A stretch of 64,000 nt of DNA, taken from NCBI RefSeq assembly GCF_013402815.2, contig NZ_CP084880.1:186001-250000 (forward strand). Reading direction: 5' to 3'. The notes under the pieces were generated by a model that saw only the letters and a program-made list of their open reading frames with translations, was not told where the DNA came from and made no database searches. This DNA is from Natrinema halophilum. Lineage in GTDB: Archaea > Halobacteriota > Halobacteria > Halobacteriales > Natrialbaceae. The translations under genes were made by a program, and so were the position numbers. Of the stretch, positions 7,632 to 16,335 are shown in pieces; the first letter of the stretch is position 1, and the number at the start of each line of letters is the position of its first letter.

Positions 7632-8402
7632 ATGGAAAAAGAAAGCCAGACCATCCAAGCGGGAGAAAAACTCCTGACCGTTATCGAGGCCATTCAGGAA
7701 CTCGATGGCGCCCGTGTTTCCGAACTCGCCGACCACCTCGGATACACCAAAAGCACGGTCCACCGCTATCTAGCCACGCTTGAATCACAAGAGTACGTCG
7801 TGAAGGAGCGAGGAACCTATCATATTGGACTTCGATTCTTAGATATTGGAGAACACGCGGCTACGCGCAAAAAAGCGTATACAATGGCAGAGTCAAAGGT
7901 TGCCGAACTTGCCGAAGAAACACAGGAGAGGGCGCAATTCGTCGTCGAAGAGCACGGAAAAGCTGTGTACGTCCATCGGGAGATCGGCAACAACGCCGTC
8001 AGGACCGATCCTGGTCTCGGTAAACGGATTCCGATTCACGCTGCAGCTGCAGGAAAAGCAATCCTCGCATATACGCCAGAAGAGAAGGTGCAACACATCA
8101 TTGAAACCAGAGGATTGCCAGCAATGACCGAGCATACGATAACGGATCCCGAGGAACTGTTTGAGGACCTCGAGCTCACTCGCGACCGGGGATACACGAT
8201 CAACGAAAACGAAATCCTCGAAGGACTTTCGGCTATTGGCGTTGCGATCCAGGACGAAAATGAACGTGCTATCGGGGCGCTAAGCGTCTCTGGTCCAACT
8301 CATCGAATGAAAGGAGAGTGGTTCAAAGAAGACCTCCCGAGTCTGTTGATGGGAACAGCGAATGAACTCGAATTGAATACGTCTCATTCTCACCGGTTGT
8401 AG
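7632..8402 (+). CDS. IclR family transcriptional regulator
   Basis: A 256-aa regulator. Residues 8-70 form the winged helix-turn-helix (LLTVIEAIQELDGARVSELADHLGYTKSTVHRYLATLESQEYVV), and residues 80-250 the effector-binding domain (PIHAAAAGKAILAY, GYTINENEILEGLSAIGVAI, ALSVSGPTHR). ATG 7632 is chosen because a TATA-like run ends about 27 bp upstream; a longer frame from 7575 would start before the promoter. It is divergent from the acyl-CoA dehydrogenase gene and most likely controls the minus-strand catabolic genes and itself through the TTCCAYARTATGGAA palindrome. The effector is probably a pathway acid or CoA ester (family knowledge). Confidence 0.94.
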   Translation: MEKESQTIQAGEKLLTVIEAIQELDGARVSELADHLGYTKSTVHRYLATLESQEYVVKERGTYHIGLRFLDIGEHAATRKKAYTMAESKVAELAEETQERAQFVVEEHGKAVYVHREIGNNAVRTDPGLGKRIPIHAAAAGKAILAYTPEEKVQHIIETRGLPAMTEHTITDPEELFEDLELTRDRGYTINENEILEGLSAIGVAIQDENERAIGALSVSGPTHRMKGEWFKEDLPSLLMGTANELELNTSHSHRL

Positions 8403-8466
8403 ATGCTGTTGTGCCTGCTTTTCCCTCTCTGCGCTACAAATCGTGGCGAAGGCTTCTCCGACCGTG

Positions 8467-8481
8467 TTCCACAATATGGAA
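8467..8481. promoter_or_regulatory. IclR-type operator, copy 2
   Basis: TTCCACAATATGGAA, identical to copy 1, 65 bp after the IclR stop codon. No gene starts close by. Confidence 0.6.
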
Positions 8482-8645
8482 TTCTCCGATCTAGATCTCT
8501 CGGGATCGAGAGTGGCAGTAGGGATGGCTACTCGGCCTATTACAATTCCACGACGTAAAGGACTGAGATGCAACCGAAACGATTTCATAGCCCTACTGTT
8601 ATCTTTCTGAACCTGATCGTTGGTAGAGGTGGTCACGCAAACTCC

Positions 8646-8667
8646 ATTACAATCATATGGCTGTAAT
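8646..8667. promoter_or_regulatory. CATATG-centred palindrome, copy 1
   Basis: A 22-bp inverted repeat with arms ATTACA and TGTAAT around ATCATATGGC. A second copy lies 97 bp away, between two IclR-type sites. Probably a site for a second regulator. Confidence 0.45.
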
Positions 8668-8743
8668 TCAACGTCCGAGTCGTTTCAGGACGTATGGGGT
8701 CAATTGACATCCGCTGTCGGTTTCCCAGTGAGCGAATGCTGTG

Positions 8744-8763
8744 TTACGATCATATGAATGTAA
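8744..8763. promoter_or_regulatory. CATATG-centred palindrome, copy 2
   Basis: TTACGATCATATGAATGTAA is a near-perfect 20-bp palindrome sharing ATCATATGNNTGTAATT with copy 1. It lies 13 bp before the third IclR-type operator. Confidence 0.45.
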
Positions 8764-8776
8764 TTAGTTCTGTGGA

Positions 8777-8791
8777 TTCCATAATATGGAA
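8777..8791. promoter_or_regulatory. IclR-type operator, copy 3
   Basis: TTCCATAATATGGAA, one base different from copies 1 and 2 and more symmetrical. Confidence 0.6.
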
Positions 8792-9059
8792 CTTACAGAA
8801 GATTTCTAACTACATCGGTGAAATCCTCTCTATTGCACCTGAGAGGAACGCTGAGCGTCCTATATCGTAGTTAACTGCTACCAATTTATTCTGAGCAGGA
8901 CAAAGTGAATATATACCACGCAAATCTTCTCGACATGCTAAGTAATCACGGACTCTGGAACTGTTCTTCCGAAAGAGCGGCTATTCAGAGCCCTCTCAGT
9001 CACTGGCAGTTGCTCGCTATTCGTGCCCGTCAGTAACACGATCCGCGACACGATCAGCT

Positions 9060-9074
9060 TTCCACAGTATGGAA
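9060..9074. promoter_or_regulatory. IclR-type operator, copy 4
   Basis: TTCCACAGTATGGAA followed at once by the TATA-like CGATATATC, the same operator-TATA arrangement as at the iclR promoter. The gene it once served is not visible; DUF3604 starts 343 bp downstream. Confidence 0.6.
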
Positions 9075-9416
9075 CGCGATATATCTGACTACGATCCACT
9101 CCTCGGGCCAGGAGACTGGGCTTTGTTCGCTTCGACCGTCTTCCCGTACCAAGCATCGGCGTTATGATGCCCCGGAAACGGATTCGAGCGAGGATACGAT
9201 TGTTGGGCTGAAGAATCTGCAGTGAGATAGCCTCTGTTGATATCGGCCGACGACCGCTGCCTAGGTACTTGCCTCAGATGTTCACTCATGTCTCCAGTTA
9301 GCTCGAGTATCTGCGAGAAGGGGTACCGGACGTCCGATCCCGAGGGGAGAATCGCGCCACGTTCTATGAGACGACCCATACTAATAAATAGTAAGCCACC
9401 ACGTTTCACATAGGCT

Positions 9417-11570
9417 ATGGACGAAGAAGCAATCCGCGAAACATACGGCACAGCGACGATTACACCGCAGAATGATGTTGTCGTTGGGTCGTTTGGGACG
9501 TGGACGATTACGTACACAGCTGGTGAACTCGGTCTGGACGATGGCGCTCGGCTGAAAATTGCCGCAAACGTGGCAAGTGACTGGGGCCCGCCGCAGTTTG
9601 ACGATCCTACAGAAGATAATTACTGCTCGGTGACGACCTCGGGTGATGCGAGCGTGACAGCTGAGTATCATTCGAGGGGTTACTCCCGCCCCTGGACGGA
9701 CACGATAGACGTCGATGTGCACGATGGAGCACTCTCTCCTGGCGACACGATCACGCTTACGCTCGGTGATCGAAGTCAAGGAAGCATGGGGTTGTCCGCT
9801 CAGAGTTATCCGGAGACCGGATTTCAGTTCATCGTTCTCGTCGACGCCTTCGAAACCGAAGAGTACGTTCGGATAGCGGATGACCTGTCGTTTGATCTCG
9901 TTCCCGGTACACTCGATAGGCTCCGCGCAGTGGTCCCTTCAACGGCGTCGATTGATGAAACGGTCACTCTCTCCGTTCGGGGTGAGGACTACTGGGGGAA
10001 CCCGATTACCGACGATACGACCACAGTCCGATTCGAGGGTGATGATGGCATCAAGCTTCCAGAAACGGCCACGCTCTCGGACGGCGTGGTTCACGTTCAA
10101 GCCTCGTTTGACCAACCCGGCGTCTATCGAGTAACCGTCAGTGACGATGAAAGCGGTGCCGAGACGACGACGAATCCGGTGTGCTGTCGCGACACCGACG
10201 TCGGTACTCGCACATATTGGGGCGATATCCACGGGCAATCCGGAGAGACGGTCGGCACCGGAACGATCACTGAATACTTCGACTTTGCCAAGGAGAAAGC
10301 GTTTCTCGATTTCGTCTCTCACGCCGGCAACGACTTTCAGATCACCGACGCGTTCTGGGAAACGATCCAGGATACCGTCAAAGAATTTCACGAACCCGAT
10401 GAATTCGTGACGTTTCTCTGTTACGAGTGGTCGGCGAACACACCGAACGGAGGCGATCACAACGTCTATTTCCTCGATGACGAGGCCGAGATCAATCGGA
10501 GTTCGAGCTGGCAAGTCGAGAACGGGTACGAGCGCCACCAGGGGATCAATACCGCCGAAGAACTCTACGAAACGTACAGTGGTCGAGATGACGTCCTCAT
10601 CATCCCCCATCAAGGCGGCCGACCGGCGACGTTAGATGCATTCGATCCGGAGCTGACACCGTTTCTCGAACTGCTCTCGGTCTGGGGTGTCTTCGAGTGG
10701 TTTGGACAGGAGGCACTCGAACGTGGATACCAGGTCGGGTTCGTTGGCGGTAGTGACGACCACACCGGGAGGCCTGGTGCGAGTCGTCCAGCAAACGTAA
10801 CGGGATGGTCCTTCCCGATCAAGGGCGGATTGATGGGTATTCACGCCGATTCGCTTACCCGGGAATCGCTCTGGAACGCGTTCAAGAATCGGCGGTGCTA
10901 TGCGACGACTGGCGCTCGAATTGACCTTAACACGTCGATCGACGGCCACCCGATGGGATCTACAGTTGACGTCACCGGGTCTCCGACGATCAATGTCGAA
11001 GTGAGGGGGACTGCACCGATCTCCGAAGTAGATCTGTTCCGGGGAACCGATTGCGTCGCTACCGAGACGTTCAGAGACGGAGACGACTGGCTGGAGGTTC
11101 TGTGGACCGGCGCCCGGTCGAAGACGCGTCACAAAGTCCAAAATTGGACCGGCGGCGTGAGCCTCGACCGGGGGCGAATCGACGACGTGGAACCGTTCGG
11201 CTTCGATCATCCGAAACAGGGTATTGAGAGCGTGACCGATACGGCCGTCAAATGGGATGCGGCTACAGCAGGGAATTATCAGGGGGTCAGGCTTCAGCTC
11301 GATGCGCCTACGGACGCGATGCTTTCCATTAGCACGCCACCTGTCACCGAATCTGTCGCTCTTTCCTCGGTCGAGGACAGCGTCGTTTTCGACGCGGGCC
11401 GCATAGAACGGAGACTCGAACTCAATAGGGTGGGTCAATCTTCTACAGTAGACACCAAGATCGCGTTCGAAGACGATCCGGACCCCGACACCTATCCCTA
11501 CTATGTACGGGTTCGCCAGACTGACGGAGAAATGGCGTGGAGTTCCCCTATCTTCGCCACCATCGAGTGA
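9417..11570 (+). CDS. DUF3604 protein, PHP-like predicted metal-dependent hydrolase
   Basis: A 717-aa protein. Residues 1-255 are beta-rich (two Ig-like stretches including PSTASIDETVTLSVRGEDYWGNPITD). The DUF3604 core starts near residue 262 with TYWGDIHGQSGETVGTGTI, then FVSHAGNDFQITDAFW, FLCYEWSANTPNGGDHNVYF, LIIPHQGGRP and FVGGSDDHTGRPG. These His and Asp residues look like a PHP-type metal site. Residues after about 500 are again beta-rich. There is no signal peptide, so it is probably cytoplasmic. A TATA-like ACTAATAAATAG lies about 27-35 bp before ATG 9417. The enzymatic activity of this family is, to my knowledge, not established. It sits downstream of the operator-rich spacer and may belong to the IclR regulon. 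Confidence 0.85.
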   Translation: MDEEAIRETYGTATITPQNDVVVGSFGTWTITYTAGELGLDDGARLKIAANVASDWGPPQFDDPTEDNYCSVTTSGDASVTAEYHSRGYSRPWTDTIDVDVHDGALSPGDTITLTLGDRSQGSMGLSAQSYPETGFQFIVLVDAFETEEYVRIADDLSFDLVPGTLDRLRAVVPSTASIDETVTLSVRGEDYWGNPITDDTTTVRFEGDDGIKLPETATLSDGVVHVQASFDQPGVYRVTVSDDESGAETTTNPVCCRDTDVGTRTYWGDIHGQSGETVGTGTITEYFDFAKEKAFLDFVSHAGNDFQITDAFWETIQDTVKEFHEPDEFVTFLCYEWSANTPNGGDHNVYFLDDEAEINRSSSWQVENGYERHQGINTAEELYETYSGRDDVLIIPHQGGRPATLDAFDPELTPFLELLSVWGVFEWFGQEALERGYQVGFVGGSDDHTGRPGASRPANVTGWSFPIKGGLMGIHADSLTRESLWNAFKNRRCYATTGARIDLNTSIDGHPMGSTVDVTGSPTINVEVRGTAPISEVDLFRGTDCVATETFRDGDDWLEVLWTGARSKTRHKVQNWTGGVSLDRGRIDDVEPFGFDHPKQGIESVTDTAVKWDAATAGNYQGVRLQLDAPTDAMLSISTPPVTESVALSSVEDSVVFDAGRIERRLELNRVGQSSTVDTKIAFEDDPDPDTYPYYVRVRQTDGEMAWSSPIFATIE

Positions 11571-11670
11571 AAGCGAGGATCAACTCGAAACGAGAGCACT
11601 CTGATTTTCCCCAGCGGATCCCATACGGAACCGCAACACGTTGTTTGACGATTTAGCCAGAGAGTGGGAC

Positions 11671-12903
11671 CTACGACGACGGTGATGAGAGGAACAACGA
11701 CGTGACACTGGCAACGAGTGCGATCCCGGCAAGCAACAGAAATGCACGGTCGAAGCTTCCAGCCTCGGCTATGATTCCGACGGCGATCGGACCGGTCGCC
11801 CCGAATAGAAGGTAGGCGAAACGGGTTGTGCCGACTATTGCGCCCTTGTTACTCTCCCCTGGCACGACAGAGACAACGTACGAGTTGGTAATCGGCCAGA
11901 CAGCGAGTAAGAGGGCCGCAGGAACTGTGATCAAGACGAGAGTCCAGAGTCCACTTACGAACGGAAGCACCGCCAACACAGCCACTGTGCCGCCAAAGAC
12001 ACCAGCGAGTGTAACCCGAGTTCCAAGCCGGTCGCTAACGATGCCAGCTACCGGCTGGATCACGATCCCCGATGCAAAGAACAGCCCTAAAAGCGTTGCT
12101 GCGGTCCCCGAATGAAGACCTTTCCGGACGACGAGATAGGTTGGATAAAAGCTGGTAAATGACTGATAAACGAACGCATTCAACGCCATCGAAATATTGA
12201 CGATTATCAGGGGACGATGGCGGAGGCTATTCAGGAAGGGACGCAAATCATCCCAAGACCGCTCACTGTCCCCTCTGGTCGTTGTAGCAGTAGTCTGGGG
12301 GAGCGTAATCCAGAGACTGGTAAGTGCCAGGATGAAAAACGGCAATATACTTCCGAGGCCCCATCGCCATCCGACCGCGACGGCGAGTAATCCGGCCAAC
12401 GTTGGCAGGAGTGTCGTTCCAACGTTACCAGCGGCCTGAGTAAGACCCATCGCAACGCCACCTCGGTCCTGAAACACAGTACCTACTACCGTTACGCGCG
12501 TCGTTCCGTAGAGACCTGTTCCTACACCGACCAGCACTATTGCAAGAAAGAGCACTTCGATCGAAGGCGCGAGTATGACGAATATAATTCCTGCTATCGA
12601 AACTGAGCAACTTAAAACAAGTGCGGTTCGTTCCCCCATTCGATCTGCAATGATCCCACCAGGGAGTTGCATCAATGCATAGGCGGCCCACAGCATCGAC
12701 AGGAGAAGCCCCGCAGTCGAGAGACTCATCCCGAACTCACTCCGAATATTGGAGAGGAGGGTTGGGAAGACGAGTCGGACGCCAAGACTGACGAGCCATC
12801 CAAGCGAGACCGCCATCAGCATCCACCCGCGGCCATCCTTCTGAAGATCACCGACTACCGCCCTCGCATGTTCGTAGAAAGTCTGGATGTGCGAGTTCGC
12901 CAT
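11671..12903 (-). CDS. MFS transporter
   Basis: A 410-aa major facilitator protein with about 12 membrane segments and the loop 2-3 motif GGIIADRMGERTALV, repeated in degenerate form in the second half (VAGIVSDRLGTRVTL). A 40-residue hydrophilic N-terminus precedes the first segment. It converges on the DUF3604 gene, with stops 100 bp apart. It is a likely uptake carrier for the substrate of the surrounding catabolic genes, by position only. Confidence 0.92.
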   Translation of the reverse strand: MANSHIQTFYEHARAVVGDLQKDGRGWMLMAVSLGWLVSLGVRLVFPTLLSNIRSEFGMSLSTAGLLLSMLWAAYALMQLPGGIIADRMGERTALVLSCSVSIAGIIFVILAPSIEVLFLAIVLVGVGTGLYGTTRVTVVGTVFQDRGGVAMGLTQAAGNVGTTLLPTLAGLLAVAVGWRWGLGSILPFFILALTSLWITLPQTTATTTRGDSERSWDDLRPFLNSLRHRPLIIVNISMALNAFVYQSFTSFYPTYLVVRKGLHSGTAATLLGLFFASGIVIQPVAGIVSDRLGTRVTLAGVFGGTVAVLAVLPFVSGLWTLVLITVPAALLLAVWPITNSYVVSVVPGESNKGAIVGTTRFAYLLFGATGPIAVGIIAEAGSFDRAFLLLAGIALVASVTSLFLSSPSS

Positions 12904-13343
12904 TATGCTGAAATCACCGTACCGAGAACTCGAGTCGCTCGAGTCAATTTGTGATAGGTTCGTTCGCTGGCGGCTTGGATGACTGGGCAGCGGTTCATCT
13001 TTCGGATATGGTAGTTTCTATTTTGATATCATAATAGCGTTTTGCAACCAGAGATCCCGTCCGCAGTCGACTACCAACTGGTGTTCTTGTTCTCACCGAC
13101 GGCTAATCTTTGAGGAACAACCCGCTTTCAGCGGCAAGTTTGGATGACAATACGAAGTGGTTACAGAAATACAAGCAGAGCGGTAATTTAGGATGGATTT
13201 GGCTCTGGGAGACGAACGCCCAGCACTCTGTCCCACGTACGAACCATCAGTATAAAGTCGCCACCGGCGTCGGGATCGGTCACCCATCCAAAAAAGCGTT
13301 AGTCTAATATAGCTGTGGAATATTCGGTTTCGTATTGGACCCT
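12904..13343. other. Intergenic region, no gene seen
   Basis: About 440 bp, AT-rich near 13015-13040. Short frames here lack protein-like composition. TCTAATATAG near 13304 is the likely promoter for the small membrane gene that follows. Confidence 0.4.
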
Positions 13344-13469
13344 ATGAGCAGTATTGACCTCGCCTTTATTTCGCGATTCAGGAGTCTGGATACCGACTGG
13401 CAAAGTATTATTATTGGACTGCTATTGCTAGGAGCGGTGGTATTCTTTGAAATCCAGATTCCATGGTAA
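13344..13469 (+). CDS. 41-aa single-span membrane protein upstream of the YeiH-type exporter
   Basis: ATG 13344 to TAA 13469 encodes a 20-residue polar N-terminus and one hydrophobic span (SIIIGLLLLGAVVFFEIQIPW). It ends one base before the ATG of the YeiH-family gene, so the two are co-transcribed. The frames differ by one, so this is either a separate small subunit or an N-terminal membrane segment split off by a frameshift. A TATA-like TCTAATATAG lies 31-40 bp upstream. Confidence 0.6.
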   Translation: MSSIDLAFISRFRSLDTDWQSIIIGLLLLGAVVFFEIQIPW

Positions 13470-13470
13470 G

Positions 13471-14472
13471 ATGAATCGGACGCTCTTTTTTGAACTGATA
13501 CTTGGAGTATCGTTGCTAGGAGTTTGTGCAATCCTCGCGAAAGTATCCGCCCCGTTCATTCCCGGAGCCAATAACCTATTAATCGCGGTTATTATCGGTA
13601 TCACCATCGCGAATACCACGGGAGTTCCATCAGTAGCCCGCCCAGGCGTTCAAACACACAAACTCTGGCTTGCGACGGGGATCGTGTTGATGGGTGCTTC
13701 GTTGACGGTAGAATCGATACTTGCAAGAGGCATCCTTGTACTGGCGATAGTACTATCCGTGACAACCTTCACGATCTTTTATGTTGAGTTCTTATCTCGA
13801 GTCGTTTTCGGCTTCTCGGAGAAACTAAGTTCGTTGTTGGCGGTAGGCTCGAGCATTTGTGGTGTCTCTGCAGTTGTAGCAGTTGCAGGGAGTATTCGTG
13901 CTTCTGAGGAAGATATCGCCTACGCTGCGGCGACGGTGTTGTTATTCGACGCAGTTACGCTATTCATATATCCAATTGTTGGAAATATATTTGCAATACC
14001 ATCAAAAATATTCGGGATGTGGGCAGGTGTGAGCATGTTCAGTACGGGGCCAGTGATCGCGGTCGGATTCATGCACTCGGCAAAAGCAGGGGAATGGGCA
14101 ACGATAACGAAACTCGCACGGAATGCCCTGATCGGTGTAGTCGCAGTCGCATACGCCGCGTATTATACACGAAAACGGACAAATGCAAGCCAGTCACAAA
14201 TCAGGATACTCTGGGCAGAATTCCCGAAATTCATACTGGGATTCATTGCGTTCATGTTTATTGCGAGTGCTGGTTTCCTATCGACGAATCAAATATCGTC
14301 ACTGGTAAATGTGTATAATTGGTTGTTTTTACTCGCGTTCGTTGGTCTAGGGACAGAAATTCGCTTTTCGGAGTTGCGCTCTACGGGGATCTCTCCCGCA
14401 CTGGTCGTATTAATCGGATTGTCTACTGTGAGTGTCTTTTCATTATTACTGTTATTTTTCTTATTCGGCTGA
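13471..14472 (+). CDS. YeiH/UPF0324 family putative sulfate exporter
   Basis: A 333-aa membrane protein of the PF03601/TIGR00698 family (Cons_hypoth698), commonly annotated as a putative sulfate exporter. It has about 9-10 hydrophobic segments. Family stretches include LWLATGIVLMGASLTVESIL, LLAVGSSICGVSAVVAVAGS and FSTGPVIAVGFMHSA. ATG 13471 is preferred because the upstream in-frame ATG 13447 lies inside the 41-aa gene. A sulfate-type exporter next to a sulfite-type exporter, ComA-like enzymes and CoA-ester enzymes supports an organosulfur theme. Transport by this family is weakly documented experimentally. Confidence 0.87.
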   Translation: MNRTLFFELILGVSLLGVCAILAKVSAPFIPGANNLLIAVIIGITIANTTGVPSVARPGVQTHKLWLATGIVLMGASLTVESILARGILVLAIVLSVTTFTIFYVEFLSRVVFGFSEKLSSLLAVGSSICGVSAVVAVAGSIRASEEDIAYAAATVLLFDAVTLFIYPIVGNIFAIPSKIFGMWAGVSMFSTGPVIAVGFMHSAKAGEWATITKLARNALIGVVAVAYAAYYTRKRTNASQSQIRILWAEFPKFILGFIAFMFIASAGFLSTNQISSLVNVYNWLFLLAFVGLGTEIRFSELRSTGISPALVVLIGLSTVSVFSLLLLFFLFG

Positions 14473-14539
14473 ATGGAGATACTGGAAGATTTCGGAAAGT
14501 AGCAGTTAAATCGACATGTGACACTTGATACGTAAGGAT

Positions 14540-14547
14540 TTTATATG
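14540..14547 (+). promoter_or_regulatory. TATA box of the etfBA-oxidoreductase operon
   Basis: TTTATATG about 27 bp before ATG 14573. It rules out the longer frame starting at 14525 and indicates a leaderless transcript. Confidence 0.55.
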
Positions 14548-14572
14548 TATAGTCCCAATCGTCCGCAGCGTA

Positions 14573-15364
14573 ATGAAAATTCTCGTAACGGTCAAAGAAG
14601 TGGCGACCGTCGAAGACGAGTTCGAAATCGACGGCACCGAGATTGCAGATCAGTACCTCGGTGCTGATCTCAACGAGTGGGACGACTACGCGATCGAAGA
14701 AGCCGTCCAGCTCCAGGAAGCCGGGATCGCCGACGAAGTCGTAACCGTCACCATCGGGCCGGAAGACTGTGAACAGACCATCCGCCAGGCGCTTGCCAAA
14801 GGCGCCGACCGCGCCGTCCGCGTCTGGGACGACTCCCTCGAGGGCGTCGACCTGCTCGACGTCAACGCGAAGACGGAGATCTTGAGCGCCGTCGTCGAGG
14901 AAGAAGAGCCCGATCTCGTCTTGAGCGGCGTCCAGGCCGGGGACGACAGTTTCGCCGCGACCGGCGTGTCCGTCGCCGAAAACGTCGGCTTCCAGTGGGG
15001 CGCCGTCGTCAATCACCTCGAGCACGACTTCAGCGGCGACACCGTATCGGTGCGCCGCGAACTCGAGGGCGGCGTCGAAGAACTGAACGAAATCGAGCTG
15101 CCGGCCGTGCTGACGATCCAGACCGGGATCAACGAGCCCCGCTACGCCAGCCTCCGCGGTATCCGCCAGGCCCAGCGCAAGGAACTCGACGTCCAGAACC
15201 TGGCCGACCTCGGCGTCGACGAGAGCGCCATCGATGCCGACCTCGAACTGACGGACATGTACGAACCCGAAAGCGAAAGCGACGTCACCGTCTGGGAGGG
15301 CGGCCCGGACGATACCGCCGCAGAACTCGGTGAACTGCTCCGCGACAAGGGGGTGGCACAATGA
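14573..15364 (+). CDS. etfB: Electron transfer flavoprotein, beta subunit
   Basis: A 263-aa EtfB/FixA. Family blocks include MKILVTVKEV, LNEWDDYAIEEAVQL, the AMP-site region RVWDDSLEGVDLL, VLSGVQAGDDSFAATGVSVAE and PAVLTIQTGINEPRYASLRG. It overlaps etfA by 4 bases (ATGA). The gene is clearly richer in G+C, especially at third positions, than the preceding yeiH-like gene, so this operon may be a core-genome-like block beside foreign neighbours. It takes electrons from acyl-CoA dehydrogenases such as the one at 6.3-7.5 kb. Confidence 0.96.
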   Translation: MKILVTVKEVATVEDEFEIDGTEIADQYLGADLNEWDDYAIEEAVQLQEAGIADEVVTVTIGPEDCEQTIRQALAKGADRAVRVWDDSLEGVDLLDVNAKTEILSAVVEEEEPDLVLSGVQAGDDSFAATGVSVAENVGFQWGAVVNHLEHDFSGDTVSVRRELEGGVEELNEIELPAVLTIQTGINEPRYASLRGIRQAQRKELDVQNLADLGVDESAIDADLELTDMYEPESESDVTVWEGGPDDTAAELGELLRDKGVAQ

Positions 15365-16314
15365 CCGACGTGCTCGCGGTCACCGACCACCGCCGCGGCG
15401 AACTCCGCGACGTCAGCTACGAACTCATCACCGCCGGCCGCAGCCTCGCCGACGAAACCGGCGGCGACCTCCACCTCGCGGTCATCAGCGGCACCGTCGA
15501 CGACTTCGCCGACAAACTCAACCGCGAGGGCGTCGACGCCATCCACACCGTCCCCTACGGCGAAGAGTTCAACCACGACGTCTACACGCAGGCGATCACG
15601 CAACTCTACGACGAACTCGCCCCCCAGTACGTCCTTACGCCCAACAGCGTCAACGGACTCGACTACGCCCCCGCCGTCGCCAACGCACTCGACCTCCCGG
15701 TCGTCACCGACACCATCGGCCTCGAAACCGACGGCGAAACCCTGATCGCAACCCGTGAAATGTACGGCAGCAAAGTCGAGACGACGAACGAACTCGAAAA
15801 TAACGCCGTCGTCACGATCCGCAGCGCAGAGTGGCCGGCCGCCGAAGGGACCGGCGACGCCACGATCGACGCCTTCGACGCCGACATCGACGAAGCCGCC
15901 ATCGGCTCGACCGTCAGCGGCTTCGAGGAAGTCGGCGGCGGCGACGTCGACATCAGCGAGGCCGAACTGCTGGTCTCGATCGGGCGCGGAATCGAAGAAG
16001 AGGAGAACCTCGACCTGATCCGGGATCTGGCCGACGCCCTCGGCGCGACGCTGTCATCCTCGCGTCCGATCGTCGACAACGGCTGGCTGCCCAAAAACCG
16101 CCAGGTCGGCCAGTCCGGCAAAGTCGTCACGCCCGACGTCTACATCGCGATCGGCATCTCCGGTGCCGTCCAGCACGTCGCCGGCATGAAGGGGTCGGAT
16201 ACGATCGTTGCGATCAACACCGATCCCAACGCACCGATCATGGACATCGCCGATTACGCGATCCACGACGACCTCTTCGACGTCGTCCCGGCGCTTATCG
16301 ACGAGTTCCAGTGA
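15361..16314 (+). CDS. etfA: Electron transfer flavoprotein, alpha subunit
   Basis: A 317-aa EtfA/FixB. The N-terminal domain begins [20 protein letters not shown], and the FAD-binding C-terminal domain carries [36 protein letters not shown] and [19 protein letters not shown]. It starts within the end of etfB, and the Fe-S oxidoreductase gene follows 21 bp later. It forms the EtfAB heterodimer. Confidence 0.96.
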   Translation: MTDVLAVTDHRRGELRDVSYELITAGRSLADETGGDLHLAVISGTVDDFADKLNREGVDAIHTVPYGEEFNHDVYTQAITQLYDELAPQYVLTPNSVNGLDYAPAVANALDLPVVTDTIGLETDGETLIATREMYGSKVETTNELENNAVVTIRSAEWPAAEGTGDATIDAFDADIDEAAIGSTVSGFEEVGGGDVDISEAELLVSIGRGIEEEENLDLIRDLADALGATLSSSRPIVDNGWLPKNRQVGQSGKVVTPDVYIAIGISGAVQHVAGMKGSDTIVAINTDPNAPIMDIADYAIHDDLFDVVPALIDEFQ

Positions 16315-16335
16315 ACATACTGCCCCATATCTGAT

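Larger units (their letters stand above)
8403..9416. other. 1-kb gene-free spacer with clustered operators
   Basis: No convincing gene is present. It holds three copies of the IclR-type palindrome (8467, 8777, 9060) and two copies of a different CATATG-centred palindrome (8646, 8744). Short open frames, such as 32 codons from ATG 9069 (MERDISDYDPLLGPGDW) just after the third operator and a TATA-like GATATATC, look like a 5' end whose gene has been lost. The layout suggests a former set of regulated promoters whose genes were deleted, leaving DUF3604 as the downstream gene. Confidence 0.5.

Noticed and set aside
14423-15361. 312-codon minus-strand frame
   Set aside because: Mirror of etfB; typical high-GC antisense frame with no motifs.
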